DNA of 64,000 nucleotides from Isoetes taiwanensis (GCA_021234155.1 JAJEKV010000064.1:7998001-8062000), one strand, 5' to 3'; shown: positions 1 through 12,300, numbered from the stretch's first letter. The notes: generated by a model not told the origin, from the letters alone. Program-made: numbers and translations.

Positions 1-542
1 CATGAATTCCAACCGATACCAAGCAACTTTGTGGTATTGCCATGCGTAAGAATCTTCCAAGGATAGTCCAAAATACACAGGAGGGATGGGACTGTCCAAC
101 GCCCACAAAGCTGCATATTTTTGCCACCCTACAAGAACTCCTGATGCTAAGGAGAATGTGTCTAATAATAGCTTAGCATTACGAAGATTCTCGCCTCAAG
201 AATTAGGAACAAAAAGTGTCATCGCATATTGGTTACATACCTCTTGAGAACCATCGTCCATTGGGAGGCCTTGAATAACGCCATCTTGGGTAGCCACGGA
301 GAAGAGCTGGGACAAGACTTCTGCCACAATTGTGAAAAGCAAGGGTGCTAAGGGACAACCCTGTCGAATTCCTCTACCCACTACAAAAATATCCGATGGC
401 TCGCCCTGGAAAAGGACAGTAGATCTGGCTGATGTATGGAGCTTCATGACATTCCTTGTGAATGACTCCCCAAACCCAAGTGCAAGAAGACACTTCTCCA
501 AGAAGCCCCAATCAACACTATCGTAGGCTTCTCTAACTCTAT
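1..542 (-). mobile_element. LINE (L1-type) reverse transcriptase fragment, copy A
   Basis: Translation of the minus strand gives a reverse transcriptase segment. It starts with AYDSVDWGFLEK (RT motif A, with the first catalytic Asp), then GIRQGCPLAPLLF (the motif B region typical of plant L1 elements), then the remains of the YADD motif near 220. A one-base loss in the YADD codons puts the last part out of frame; the second copy at 41142-43255 reads YADD correctly there. The element begins abruptly at motif A near 540, so it is 5'-truncated, as L1 insertions usually are. The rest of it lies beyond the window start. Confidence 0.85.
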
Positions 543-712
543 AGCGAATACATTAGTAAAGTATTATGTTCCGAAAATCAAATCCTCACATATTAATGAT
601 AGAAAAGGCTTGACCTAAGCATTCATGAAGCTTGGTGAATTGCTTAAGATATAGAAGAATTTTTTAATGAAAATTTTGATCTTGAACCTTGCACCGAAAG
701 AGTTAAAAAAAC

Positions 713-733
713 TATTCTATTCTATTCTATTCT
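713..733. repeat. ATTCT pentanucleotide microsatellite
   Basis: About four ATTCT units, repeated at 43429-43450 in copy B. A similar tract lies at 38425-38442 in the unrelated single-copy part. The surrounding 543-1171 holds nothing else I recognise. Confidence 0.8.
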
Positions 734-1171
734 TTGAGATAAGTTTTATACTGTATCCACATGAACTGGTGAAAGATGAATAGGATTGTGTGCATATAAT
801 CAATTAAATGTTTGCAGAGGGTCTAATATAGCCACGAATTTGGAAGCATAAGTCAACTTAATTTTATATTGTTTACTTGAAGCTGCAACACTCATAGCAC
901 AATATTCTATGATTGTCTATGGTGGCATTATAGATCTAATTTGAGACATGATGGCTTAATAAATGTTGTATCATCATACTCTGTCAGCTCTAATTGAGCA
1001 ATTCAAAGAATTAATGTGCGGATGAAGATGTTTGGCATAACAGTAATAGAGAAGATGAGTTTGAAAGAACAAGATCAAGGATGCAACTTTGTCTATGAAC
1101 AAAGTGCATTTCTTTTTAAGGAGTTGTGAACGTTAATATTCCAATATACATGCTAAAACTACAATTTATGG

Positions 1172-1434
1172 TTATATCGCCATGTTAAGTTCGTATTTTA
1201 TGTTATGATTATATCGCCATAAATCATATATTGATGGTACCATTTGGTACAATAATCTTTGGTCTTTAGGCCGCTGCTTCATTAACCAGAGTATACTTGC
1301 ATATGAAGTGATTGCTACAACTCCTGTGAACATCCCCTGCAATGCTTCAATTACAGAGGGCTTTTTGAAGAAAAGCACATCCATAATAGTCCATGTAAGC
1401 AGGCTTTTGGTTGCCCAGACATTTGTGTTTAGAA
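1172..1434 (-). pseudogene. Orphan exon of an AMT2-type ammonium transporter, copy A
   Basis: After a good acceptor (TTTGCAG, ending at 1435) the minus strand reads [16 protein letters not shown], then [20 protein letters not shown]. This resembles the AMT/Mep ammonium channel segment that normally reads like VLNTN...SLLVWT...DVxFFxKPSVIGAVQGMITGL. These are membrane helices late in the channel. After GVVAIT the frame stops resembling the family, and it ends at 1172. No other transporter exon was found nearby, so this looks like a captured or orphaned exon. The same open frame is identical in copy B. Family assignment is from recalled conserved motifs, not a search. Confidence 0.6.
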
Positions 1435-2604
1435 CTGCAAAGATGCATCGATGTTGGCAGCATATAAATCCCCTCTATTGAATCCTGCCTAACCAAACTA
1501 GAGCAGTCCTGCTCCTGCCAAAGTCAACAAGTTATTGTTTGGACAGAATTTCTCTCTTTCTTTATTCTTGAACAACCTGTTAGAGAGAGAAAAAAATAAT
1601 ACAAATTAGATGTTATTGAGACATGTACTGACATACATACAAAACAAAATGTATTAATATATAACATATATAGACATGTAAAGGAACATAGCATCAACAG
1701 AGCTATAGCAGGAGGAAGAGAATATCTTACACAAAAATTACTAAGTGTATTAATGTTTATCTACTAAGAGGGCCTAAGGGATTGGAGACCAGCTATGCCA
1801 TAAACAAATATCTTAGAAACTGCAGGGGTAAACACACAAGAAGCTAGGAAGGATAAGAATTTTGCCTTCTGGCATCCACATTTTGAGAATGAAGAAAGGC
1901 AATAAATAAACACTTAACGATTTGCAAAAAGAAATGATATCGTGGTATAATAGATTGAAGAAAAGAATAATATAGCGGTATACAAAATTCAGTGGCAGAA
2001 AAAGGTACCTCCGAGATGCTGCTCCTTAAGCATTTTGTTGCATATGTTGCTACTCCTATTACATAATTCTCACAAAGGGTTCCAAGCTAGACTCAACAAG
2101 AAGAAAAGACAAGTAAAAATCATAGGGAGGTAAGAGGCAAATTTCATCAGGCCTCCAAGATCAGGCCTCCAATACCAGAACTTTAGAATTTAGGCAGAAT
2201 ATTGCAACTTGATCGATGCAAAATAAGTTGAAGTTGGCCGCCATCTGAAGGATGAATTCTACCTGCAAGACGAAAAAAATGAACCAAGACTGCTAGAAAA
2301 AGATTCGCTTTTGCCCAAACCCAGATTAGAAGCAGATCCTGCTGGGTTCAGACTTCACCATGGCGGAGAAACCCAAAATGAAAGAACACATTGCACTATA
2401 GTAAATGAGAGAATATCATAGCCACATCAATACATATAAATAGAAGTTCAATGACTTACAAATTCAACATTTGAGCACATGCCCATAATCAGAATCAAAT
2501 ATGCAAATGATTCCAAAGATGCTTGATGCCATTTACTTAAAAGAAATGGACACAGATATGGCCATTAAAGGAAAAAAAGCCCGAGGCATGGCCATTTGCT
2601 TTTG
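1435..2604. other. No gene recognised
   Basis: AT-rich sequence, duplicated at 44153-45356. Only short open frames and no known motif. It could be intronic. Confidence 0.6.
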
Positions 2605-3936
2605 CTAGGTTTGTGGAAGATTAGATCTAACATGCAAAATGGCTAACAAGGCTCCTTGCCATGGCGTGACCAAGCAATATGCAGCCAAAAACCTTTCAAC
2701 TTCGGCCAAACCACTTGGTTCGGCCGTTGAACAAAAGTGGCTCAATTGGGATCTCACTACCGACGAAAGGTTACAATAAACTCTTCCTAAATCGCACCAT
2801 CTCAGAAAGTATTGAGATGAGCCCAATACAAGCCGGATTCGATGCCGCAAAGTTGCATCGTAAAAGTTTCCGTGAAGACAACTATCCAATGTTATATTTT
2901 GTTGTATGATATCATCACCACCGAAAGATCCTTGTCTAAAGACATTTTACCAAAGAACCTCGCTAGACGCCCTAGTTGGTCATTAGAGTCCCAGATCTAA
3001 AAGTGGAAAACAACGGTCCCCAAAGCTTCAAGACTAAAGACCCATCATCCTCGCATCCAAAATGGATGAAGTCCATCATGGCATGCGTATAAAGCGAGTC
3101 CAACATGTTTACCTAGCTGAAAATCGATAATCTTTTCATCGGCATACAACCATTTCTTCCCCGACATTTCTCAAATATACCCATGAGAATACATAATCTC
3201 CAAAGTATTTCATGACAGGATTTTTCAAGCCGAGAACAAAATCATAGGGAGCAACACTTTCGTGATAATGAGCCAAGGAATATGGAAAATGCAATTGACC
3301 TCAAACTTGTCCTTAATGTATTCACAAGCCTTTGATTCGAGAGAGAATGTAGTAAAAGATGAAGTTTGGTCTTGAAGCTTGCAAACATATAATATCTTGC
3401 CGCCAGCTTGTTAGCTCAACGACCGATATAAAAAGCCGATGTTCTAAATTTAATTGTAGAGAATACGATTGGCATATGCTTCTTCCAACTTTGAACTCTC
3501 AATACCATCACCGCATACATGGCAAGTAGTACGAAAGCGTAATCATCATCAAAATTGTCAAATTCCTTGATATTGCCACTATATTCAGTATGGCCAGGAT
3601 CATAACCAAGTCCCAAACGCAAAGCTGGACAGAAACAGGATGTGCCTGTTTAGAAAAGATACAAGGACCTGTAAAACAATAAAAATATGGATCACAACTG
3701 ATATACCTTCCCTGAGTTCAAGAACTTGGTGTCCCATGTTTCCTCGTGGTAATCGCCCCATGTTTGCCTTCACCGTCCCACTCGAGCCTTCTCACCGCAC
3801 CTTCAACATCGACATCACATTGCTTAGAATCTCCTTGTAGTTTTTCAAAAACCTTGTAAAGCTTTTTATTTTCATAAGGATCAATCATTTGTTCATTTTC
3901 ATACACATTCACATTAAAATGACCATCATCCTCCAT
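2605..3936 (-). pseudogene. Unidentified multi-exon gene fragment, copy A
   Basis: This is the counterpart of 45357-46651, which is easier to read. Short blocks such as EDDGHFNVNVYENEQ (start near 3936), YDPGHTEYSGNIKEFDNFDDD (near 3600) and the LVLGSSQYF block (near 2800) survive but lie in shifting frames. Most frame breaks coincide with positions where copy B has CAG or CTG and copy A has CCG, CGC or a gap. The apparent decay may therefore be partly sequencing error. The family is not recognised. Confidence 0.5.
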
Positions 3937-5076
3937 GGTACATTAGAGCGAGACAAACCATACCATCGAAGTTGGGATAGCGAAGTTCAGAACAGCAAGG
4001 GAAGAGTAGAAGGGTCGATGAAGCACGGCTATGGCTGTCGGACACCTTCACTTAAGTATATGCACCCAAACCTTCGGTGAATCGATTGGCTAAGACATTC
4101 GATACGGCATCCTTTATAATGGAGTCCCCAATAAGCTAGCTCTCATTTAAGAAGATGAAGGAATCGGTGCAACCAAGCAAAGGCGGAAGAAAGGAGATGC
4201 CCCGACCATGATCAATTATCTTCGATTTCGATCTCGAATGCCGCCCACAAACGAAGAGGGAACAAAAGAAAGAAAAAAAAGACCTGACTGAGCGAGAGAC
4301 ACCTTAGAAGAAAGAATCGATGCGAAGCTGAGGAAATCCATCTGATTTGTCGTATCTCTGAATCCGTTTCTTGAAATACGTGGAATTTTATAAACACTAG
4401 GATTAGTATCTAACGGTTTGAAATACAACACGTCATCTCCATGTCAGAAATACTGATGTGGACATGCGATGTGGATAGGCTAGAAATGCAGGAAGTGTTG
4501 TAGGCTTGGTAGGGCTGGTGTGCTAAAAAACATTAAAGGTCATTTCCATAAAAGACACTTGTAAATTTATAATACATGTGAACCAAAGGCATTTTTGGTA
4601 CTTTTCATTGATTGGATCCCATATGCGTATTGATCTCAATAAAAATCCATTCAATTCAATTTAATCCCTAGAAACTTACCGTTTTCATTAGTTCGTTATG
4701 ATAACTGCTAGAATAATTATTGGTGTGAATTTCTTTTTGATTGAATTTGTTATTTTAGCCACTATCTGTTTTGTATATGTGAATGCAATCTTTACCAAAT
4801 CTGTTTATGTTGAATTTTGAATATAACTATCAATTGGTGCAAGATAATTTAATCATAACGGAGAAGGTGCTAAAAGTTAAATGTTGGTGTGAACCTATCT
4901 ATGTACATTAACTCTGTCATTACACTTACAACTTGTGAGAACACTCATAGGCCTAAAGTCCATGTCCCAAACTTTTGCCTTCAAGTTTGCGTTCATGCTT
5001 TATAAGTGCTAAGTCTTACCAATTCAAACATTGAAGGTGAGGATATTTCTTTTTTTTTTGTTTTGTCTTTTTTCCA
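3937..5076. other. No gene recognised
   Basis: Upstream side of the unidentified minus-strand gene and downstream side of the kinase, duplicated at 46652-47774. It contains only short frames. It may hold a 5' UTR or promoter of the former and the 3' UTR of the latter. Confidence 0.5.
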
Positions 5077-6741
5077 TCATTCGTGGCTGAATGGCGCGGA
5101 AGAAGCATTGCTGCTGCCGCTGGGCCAAAAGTAGTGTACAGAGTCGGGCGAGTAAAGCTCCTTTACACACTCAGCTCCATATCCATTTTCTATCAAAGCT
5201 TGGAGCTCTTGTGCGACTTGCTGCATGTTGGGCCGATCTTCTCGTTCAGGAGCAAGGCACCTCATTCCTAATTCCCCCACCACTTTCACCATCTCCTCCA
5301 CCCTTTCACTCTCCGACACCCTCAAATCCGGGTCTATTATTTCCTCAAAACCTCCTTTTTAACAACCTCTCCACCGCCATAGCCGCCAGATTTATATCCC
5401 TTTTTATCTCTCGATAAATCCACCGCCACTTTGCCACTGATCAGTTCCATCAAAACAACTCCAAAACTATAAACATCGCTTTTGTCAGTCAGCTGATAAT
5501 ACTGGTGATATGCTGGGTCGAGATAACCAGGTGTACTTGCGGGCCGTAGAAATGTGGGTTTGTCCAAGCGCAACATCTCTTGATAGTCCAAAATCGGCCA
5601 GCTTAGCATGAAAATTAGAATCCAGAAGAATGTTGGCAGATTTAACATCCCTGTGGAAAATTGGGGGTTTCACTTTGAAATGCAAATATTCCAAAGCCTG
5701 TGCAATTTCATACGCCACTTTTATTCTGGTAAACCAGTCCAACTTATCCTTGTAATCCCCGTGCAGATGTTCTTCTAGGGTTCCATTTGCGATAAATTCA
5801 TATATCAAAAGAAACTCACCTCTGTATTCGCAGTAACCAAGGAGCAGAACGAGATTGGGGTGAACAGCTCGGGATAACATCTGAATTTCTGCCCTAAACT
5901 GTTGAATGCATTGGGTGTGGAACCTGTTTAGTCTTTTAACCGCCACAATCTGGCCATCTTTTAGCCTTCCTTCGTAGACCATTCCAAAACCCCCTATTCC
6001 AAGCAGCCTGCTCTCCGCGAAGGATGCTGTCGCCTTTTCCAAGTCCTTGTATGAAAATCCAGGCGTGTGGTTCCCTTGGTCGCTTATCTGAGATGCCAGT
6101 GGCAGTCCCCATCCCTTTGTTTCAGCTGCGGATTTTGCTCGCGTTCTGTAAAACCACACACATACTAGTATAACAGCAATTGATCCTCCCACACAAGGCC
6201 CTGCGCAGGCACAACACAACCATTCATTATTACAGCATCCATATCCACATTAAGTTATCTTTACAAAGTAAAGCACTTATCCACTATGACAGCCGTCTTG
6301 GATTTTTTTGTGCCTTTGCAAATTGGATCTGAAAGCACAGCATGATTGTCAGACTTAGTCTATAAATCAGATTTTAAATATTTCCTAAATCTAGGGTCCA
6401 TTGGATTATTAGTATTTTATCACAAGTAACCTTGGAGGCATTAGCATCTGGAACCTGTGCTAGAAAATCCTTCCAGTTGTCTTCGAACTTGGGACAATCG
6501 CCCTCCTTCACACTGATTTGTTTTTTGGAATGTCAGTCACGTTATGGTCATTGATGAGCAGAGCTCCATTTTGGCATTGCAAACGATAACTGGAGAGTCC
6601 TTCGCAGCTTTTATTTGAATCTAAATTGAAGGGATAACAAATGCGAAAGTGATTGCACTACTGAGAAGCACAAATAGCAGCTGAAGAAAGAGGAAGAAGT
6701 AAGAAGATGAAAAGAGGGAGGAATAAAAGAAGGGAAGGCAT
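5077..6741 (-). pseudogene. WAK/LRK10L-like receptor kinase, broken copy A
   Basis: This is the paralogue of the intact gene at 47775-49468. The kinase part (about 5485-6200) is almost identical to copy B and retains [26 protein letters not shown] and DFGLS. The reading frame then breaks: 2 bases are lost before TPGYLDPAY (near 5535), and single bases are gained in T runs near 5360 and 5400. The ectodomain side is worse. The exon-1 donor is replaced (copy B CAG|GTGAGT; no GT here, near 6394), the exon-2 donor GTAAGT has become ATAAGT (near 6280), 7 bases are missing near 6520, and 15 bases are missing from the transmembrane segment near 6165. Two lost donors plus a 7-base deletion make a pseudogene more likely than a sequencing artefact, although the T-run indels could be errors. 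Confidence 0.8.
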
Positions 6742-6950
6742 GGCGAGCCGGAAGGGTGAGGAACGCAGAGTAGAAGTGATGAGAAGCAAAGTTTAAGGTT
6801 GTTTGGTTAACACGAATAGCCCCACGCCATTACGTACATCATCGGAAGGCCCCTAACTTTTCCATTTGCTCAAAAAGTTTCCAGGTAGGCTTCCTTGAAT
6901 ACCATAAAGATCGTGGGGACCGGTTTAAATTCCGTGGGGGAAAGTGTTGA

Positions 6951-6974
6951 GGACGCGGGTTAGTGCGGATGCAA
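6951..6974. repeat. 24-bp motif shared with the satellite monomer
   Basis: A 24-bp GC-rich word (core GCGGGTTAGTGCGGATGC) lies about 210 bp upstream of the kinase start codon. It occurs exactly at 49674-49697 (copy B) and inside satellite monomers at 56078-56101 and 62093-62116, with damaged versions in the other monomers. The flanking sequence is unrelated. Confidence 0.75.
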
Positions 6975-7089
6975 CACTTGACCCCGCAATTCTCGTAAAA
7001 AATAGGTAGGTGCATTCCACTCTTATCCGCCAATAGCGCCTTGCCACGTGGCGCGATTCTTTTACAAGAATGTTACCAAGAAAAAAATA

Positions 7090-8018
7090 CAATGATCTCG
7101 CGATTCTTCTACCCGGCATTCTGGATCTTTACCGCGATTCTGCATTCTAGATCTTTACCCTACATTCCGAGCTTTTACCCTCGCATTCTGGTGGGCTGGA
7201 ATGCACCTCCCCTCGTTTCTTCACGTTGCAGCAATGGTAATCTATTGCCATCCCCGATGTCAACAGGGCAACGCTACGAACTATTTCCATCCTGTGGATG
7301 GCAAGTAGATTGCCATTCCTCAGATACATAAGGTGAATGCCAGTGGCAATTTCTGCACGCATTTAGCATCTACCTAACAATTTCTACAGATGTAGCATCT
7401 ACCCTGACGAAAATCTTCTTGTTTGCATGAGTTCGCATTTTCCTTCCTCCCTTTGCATCATGGTCAAGTTCCAAAGATAACTATGGCGTCCGCGGAAGGC
7501 ACTATGGCATTTTTTGTGCTTAAGGTGAGGCGCCCATTGTTTTTTTACCGTAATGCCAAGTTATTTGTGAAGAATCGGCAAGCTAATCTTGTTTTCTTGT
7601 GTGTTTTTGCAATAACAGTGGTGAGTTGAAGGCGCAACAGCCTTTAAGCCTAAGATGAGGCGCTGCAACTTGTTTTACTGCAATCTCGACATTATTTGCA
7701 AGATTGACGAACTTAACCCCTATGTTTTCTATGTTTTGGCATTTTGTCTTTGGCGCAGGGATTTTGGCGTCTGGAGCGATGATTCAGTGGCCTTTGTGTT
7801 CTTTCTGCCGAGTTTTCTTTATATTTTGGGCAAGACCTTAGTATTACTTGGCATATCCTTTATATTTCGTGCTAATGCTGTCTTTTCTTTATTTGCAGAT
7901 TGGTTTTATATAGTCGGAGGTGTGGGATGGCTCTTAATCTTAAGCTTTTTTCTTTAGCTTAGTGTTTAGCTTAAATGTTGTGTCTGTTCTACCCTGCGTT
8001 TTGGTCTGGGGTTTTTAG
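7090..8018. other. Intergenic region with short tandem repeats, copy A
   Basis: Counterpart of 49810-50737. It holds an imperfect array of CATTCTGGATCTTTACC-like units (7120-7200), a decayed version of the 28-bp inverted repeat seen at 49953-50039, and a 31-bp tandem pair near 7345-7405. A 100-codon plus-strand frame at 7655-7957 is identical in copy B but contains splice-acceptor-like tracts and resembles no family, so I treat it as intronic or noncoding. Confidence 0.5.
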
Positions 8019-8332
8019 GACTGGATGCGCCATCATTTGCCCTGAATGTTGCTGAACCTCTTGGATCTGTTTTGGAGGATATTACAAATGCTCCACTGGA
8101 CCTGCATGCCGATTTTGATACAACAGGTGTCTGATTTGCCTTATTAGTAATGAGGTTTATGGACATGCAAGAGTACATAGATTCTGAGAATGTAGATCCT
8201 GCAATGAAAGTTGGAGAAGAATCAAAAGATACAAAAGATCTAAAGGAATATAAAATGTCTGCTAAACGTGAGGCTCCTGTTCTGACAGTTAAGCCTGATA
8301 TTCTTACCCCTAATACTAAAGACTTTGTGTGA
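8019..8332 (+). pseudogene. Fragment of an unidentified plus-strand gene, copy A
   Basis: After a likely acceptor (TTTTTAG, ending at 8018) the frame reads LDAPSFALNVAEPLGSVLED, then ITNAP. A second block begins at 8150 with MRFMDMQEYIDSENVDP and ends KPDILTPNTKDFV. The second block is identical at the protein level in copy B (50870-51052). The stop codon is supplied by the TGTGTGATG where the LTR fragment starts at 8328, so the true gene was probably cut by that insertion. The ITN block vaguely recalls the N-terminal region of plant mitotic cyclins, but that is too weak to name the gene. Confidence 0.4.
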
Positions 8333-9390
8333 TGTCCCCTACTTCGTCTACGATGCTTCCATCTTATTTAGAAGGCGGAATTCATCCCCCGGCCTAATTT
8401 TCCGACAGAGGTCGCCCATTTAACACCAACTTTTAGCAAGGGATCGATGAGGAAGAATGGATGTGTCATTTGTCCCGCCTTCCCTGGACTCGCCCTAGTC
8501 ATGAAGCGAATAAACGTAAGCACATGACATCAAATGCAAACAGAGCCACCTCGAAGGGTGGTTATACCATAGCATACATGTATAAGCACATCAACAACAT
8601 CATCATCAAATGGGGGATCCTACCCAAGGCTCAGGCTCCAGGGGTATGGATTGACGGCTTGGGTCCCCAAAAGTCATTGCAGATAGAATTCATGAGAGTG
8701 GATTGGGCTGGCATAAGAACATGGCTGTTGGGAAGTCCTCTCCATCCGCCCCTCCTGTGCACACTTTGCAGAATAGGTTGAAGAGACTTGGGACTGGACC
8801 GTAGCCTACCGGGTGCGTAGCCAAGGGGGCTACTACTGGGTTTCATCTCCCCAGCCCCAATGAGGCAGGAAGGGGATCACCCCTTCCAGAGGCATGCATG
8901 CCCATCACAGGCGGCTAGAGGGCCCGTCTTCGACTTGAACCTCATTGAAGGCGACGCATCACCGAGGAGGTGTCGAGCTCATGCCTTGCCCACATGCAGT
9001 GGCAAGCCATTAAGCCTAGCCCGCTAAGATCCCTGGTAGGCTTTACACACCAGAGGGATCAGTCTGTAATGGGACAAGTCCTCCTTATTCCACCGGTCTA
9101 GCCCCGCCACTGACAACCAGGTGGGCTCTTATGCACAGTTGGGAATTAATGAGGCTATCTTGAAGCTTTCAGGGTCTCTACCCCCCCTCCCAATACACAG
9201 GAGTGTGCATAGAATAATAGAACATCATTATCAAAGAACTGAAATACTGAATAATATCTAATCTATCTACCTAAACATACATGGTTAGGTTCCTTATAAG
9301 GCTTGTGATCTTATAGGATCTATAAGGCCATAAGACTGATCTAACATGTTATCCAAGCTCATTGCCGGTCTAAACACTACAAGAGAATGG
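8328..9390. mobile_element. Truncated LTR fragment, copy A
   Basis: It begins TGTGATGTCCCC, a plausible LTR terminus, and runs until the satellite starts. Internally it resembles, at low identity but in the same order, blocks of the LTR at 19082-20731: CCTCGAAGGGTGGT, GGCATAAGAACATGGCT, CCATCCGCCCCTCC, then GGGTCTCTACCCCCC and TAGGTTCCTTATAAGG. It is therefore a related LTR family. No internal region, PBS or second LTR is present. The break into satellite at ATGTTGGGCATC is the same in copy B (51048-52104), so it predates the duplication. Confidence 0.65.
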
Positions 9391-12300
9391 ATGTTGGGCA
9401 TCAGAATAATCGTCAGGTAGTCTTTGTTAAACAGAGAACTGAACAGACACCTGTGGGTGACGAATTTTATCTAACGACAGCGTTAGACGAACCGCCGTAA
9501 ATCGTTCGTTGTCCGACGATATAGCCGAGTTTTCACAAGATATCCTCAGCCTTTGCATCATGCAAATCGCGCCGGGCTTATCGCCGCCAAATTCGCCGCC
9601 TTTTAAGGCCAAAAAATCGTTTGAGTGTTCGGGCCAATTGGCGCCGCAAAGAAATTGTCGATTTTCGCCAACAATTTCGTCATTTCTTGTGTCGCAGAAA
9701 ATCGTTAGGATTTTGGTCGGGCTTTTTTGTCGCTTTTCATCACAAAAAAAAGGTCACAGCTTTTAAGTCATTTCATTAACATCGCCACTTGTTTAATAAA
9801 TTGTTCATTTCAAAATTTTATGTTTCTTGCCATTAAAACGGGTGCCGGAGACAATATTTCTTGACTAATCAATCTATATGTATTAAGACTCATTTGAAGT
9901 CTTGATAATGCTATGATCTCATTTGTGGAACACCTTCCAAGATCGCGATTAACTTATAATGCTACACATTCAAAATTCTATAATCCAAGATGTGATGTCA
10001 ATAGTTTTTATTAGCTAAAGCACCTTAGCGATCATCAAGCTATAATGTTAACAATGCCATGCTATATTTTAAACATCATATTGAAACCATACTTGTGACG
10101 CCCTCAAGAAATATACGGGCCCTACAGACACTCTACAGAAATCCCCATCCGGGCCCATCAACCCGCATGGGCCCTCCGCCTAACCCGGCCTCCCTCGCTA
10201 CCAACCGCTTTGTTCAAACCCAATGAGAGATTATTCCGCCTATTAGACCATTCACCGCAGATAAGCAAGAGCCTTGTATTATCCGACCGGGAAGGAGCTT
10301 GTTAAAGCGTAATACTACTACCGTGAAGGGTGTATTTTTGCTTTTGGAAAGAAAAAGATATGGGGACGCTGGTTAGTGCGATGCAAAACTCCCGTGAGCC
10401 TTGAACTTATCGCCCCCCGGTAGGTCAAGCCCTGGGAGGCCCGAGAACCACTACCGGGTAGCAAACATTACTATAATAGAAGATGTGTCATTATATAATC
10501 GAGAACCACTACAGTGTCGCTATATTTCAAAGATGATAATACTCTTCCATAGAAGTTGCATACAATGAGAGAAATAAAACTTTCACTCTTTCTCAAGACA
10601 TTTAGTAACAAACTAAAAGCCTAGTGCAAGATCGCAGAACGCTTTTAGTTTGAAGACCCTATATTCAAATGCAAATGGTAGGAGGCTATATTTTCCATTG
10701 CATTCAAAAAGACATTAGAAATTGAAAAACAAATTCCAAACCAATTTAAATGGTTTCAAAGACATGTCTTTTGTCTTAGTGTAACATGCATCCTTTTAGC
10801 TTTGGATTGCCCCAAAATTTGGCGATAATAAGATGAACTTATTCCGCATTTAGAGAATAAAAAATAGGCAAAGGCGCTAAAATTGAATCACGTTGTTCCG
10901 CAATCTTTCCGCATTAAAAAATGTAGAGAATACTTATCCGAATAATTGAATCACGCTTTGACATGATCCAAGAAGAAAACCTTGTACCATCCTATTTGAA
11001 CAAAAAATTCAAGGAGGTGGAGTTCTCGTTACCGCATCCAACCATGTCAAAATTAGCTTCAAAAGGTAATTAGACAAGGGACGCCGTAAGCTATAGAACA
11101 CCACGCTTGTCACCCTTCACCCCTCGCCTGCTCCAAGTTTAGAGCCGATATAAATTGATCCATTTCAAACCGGTATTTAACAATAAACTAAGAAACTTGC
11201 CGCCCATTGTCAAAGACAAATGGACATGGTTAAGCATATGGAGCATCAACGGCTTTAAAATGAATCAAGGCAATCTATAATGTAAAATAGTTACGCATTA
11301 CCTAATCGCAGAATCACAAAATTAACAAAACCAACTTTTGTAAATCCAAAAATATGCAAACCACTTGTCGGTCTCACATATTTACCGATCAAAGTCCAAA
11401 GACTTGAATAAAATATAGACAACATCATAAATGAGATATCTACGCACTCGATTGAAGCCTTTGGTCCGCAAATTAATGGTATATGATGTTAATGTCCTCC
11501 TTGCTTGTCAAATGAATGCGTAGCACTCCATACATCACCCTTTGCTCAAAGATCATTTCAAATGATTGATAACAAATGTAATATGGTGCAAAAGATCAGA
11601 AAATAAGCAACCGAAGCTTACTAAGTGCCACATTGAAAGAGAGCTTTGAAGCCATGGACGAAATTTTGGCAAGATAGAGAGGTGAAGAAAGCAAACCGCC
11701 TCGCCATTGTGCCATATCCGGATATAGTGTTGCAGAATGGCCTACGGAACTTGATCCTTTGCTCGCGACAAAACGGATATTGCTACCCCATTTTTGCTCA
11801 AAAATCTGAAAGCTTTGAAAGGTAAAAGGGATGGAGCAGAAGACTTTGCGAAAACAGGCAAAGCCATAGCAAACAAATGCGGCGCACTTGGATCACGAAA
11901 ATATGGTATGCAAATATTAGGGTTTGTCAATATAACATGGTGATATCGCAGCCCATTATCAGCCATACCTTTGCCTCTGTGTCTAGCAGCATCGTGGCAT
12001 GCTACCTTACAAAACAGATTTATTGAAGTTCAAGGGATCCCACATAAAGAGATTGACATGCAAGACATAATAAGGACAAGTGGCGACCATGCATGCTAAT
12101 AAGAAATAACAAAAGTTTCTTTTAAGTGGATACCCAATGAGGAAAAAGGCACACGAAATGGGTGCCACATGATGCACCACAAATGTAATTTTAGTGGGCC
12201 CATGTTACAACATCTCCAACAACAATAAAAAACTTGAAGTACATCAAACATCATATGCTTACAAATCGGGATGAGGGTATGTGGATTCTCATCATGCCAT

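Larger units (their letters stand above)
1..9390. repeat. Segmental duplication, copy A
   Basis: This segment matches 42706-52104 in the same orientation across its whole length, apart from scattered small differences. Position 1 corresponds to 42706, and the offset stays between 42698 and 42720. The duplicated content includes the LINE end, an orphan ammonium-transporter exon, an unidentified gene, a receptor kinase, a plus-strand gene fragment and an LTR fragment. Both copies then enter the same satellite family at the same junction. The left edge lies outside the window. A true tandem duplication and a retained second haplotype placed in the same contig are both possible. Confidence 0.9.

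Noticed and set aside
7655-7957. 100-codon plus-strand frame identical in both duplicate copies (50374-50676)
   Set aside because: It contains polypyrimidine-AG acceptor-like tracts, has a hydrophobic composition typical of T-rich intron sequence, and resembles no family. Identity is expected from the recent duplication.
8019-8332. Assignment of the plus-strand gene fragment to the mitotic cyclins
   Set aside because: Only a LEDITN-like word resembles the cyclin N-terminal region; no cyclin box is present.
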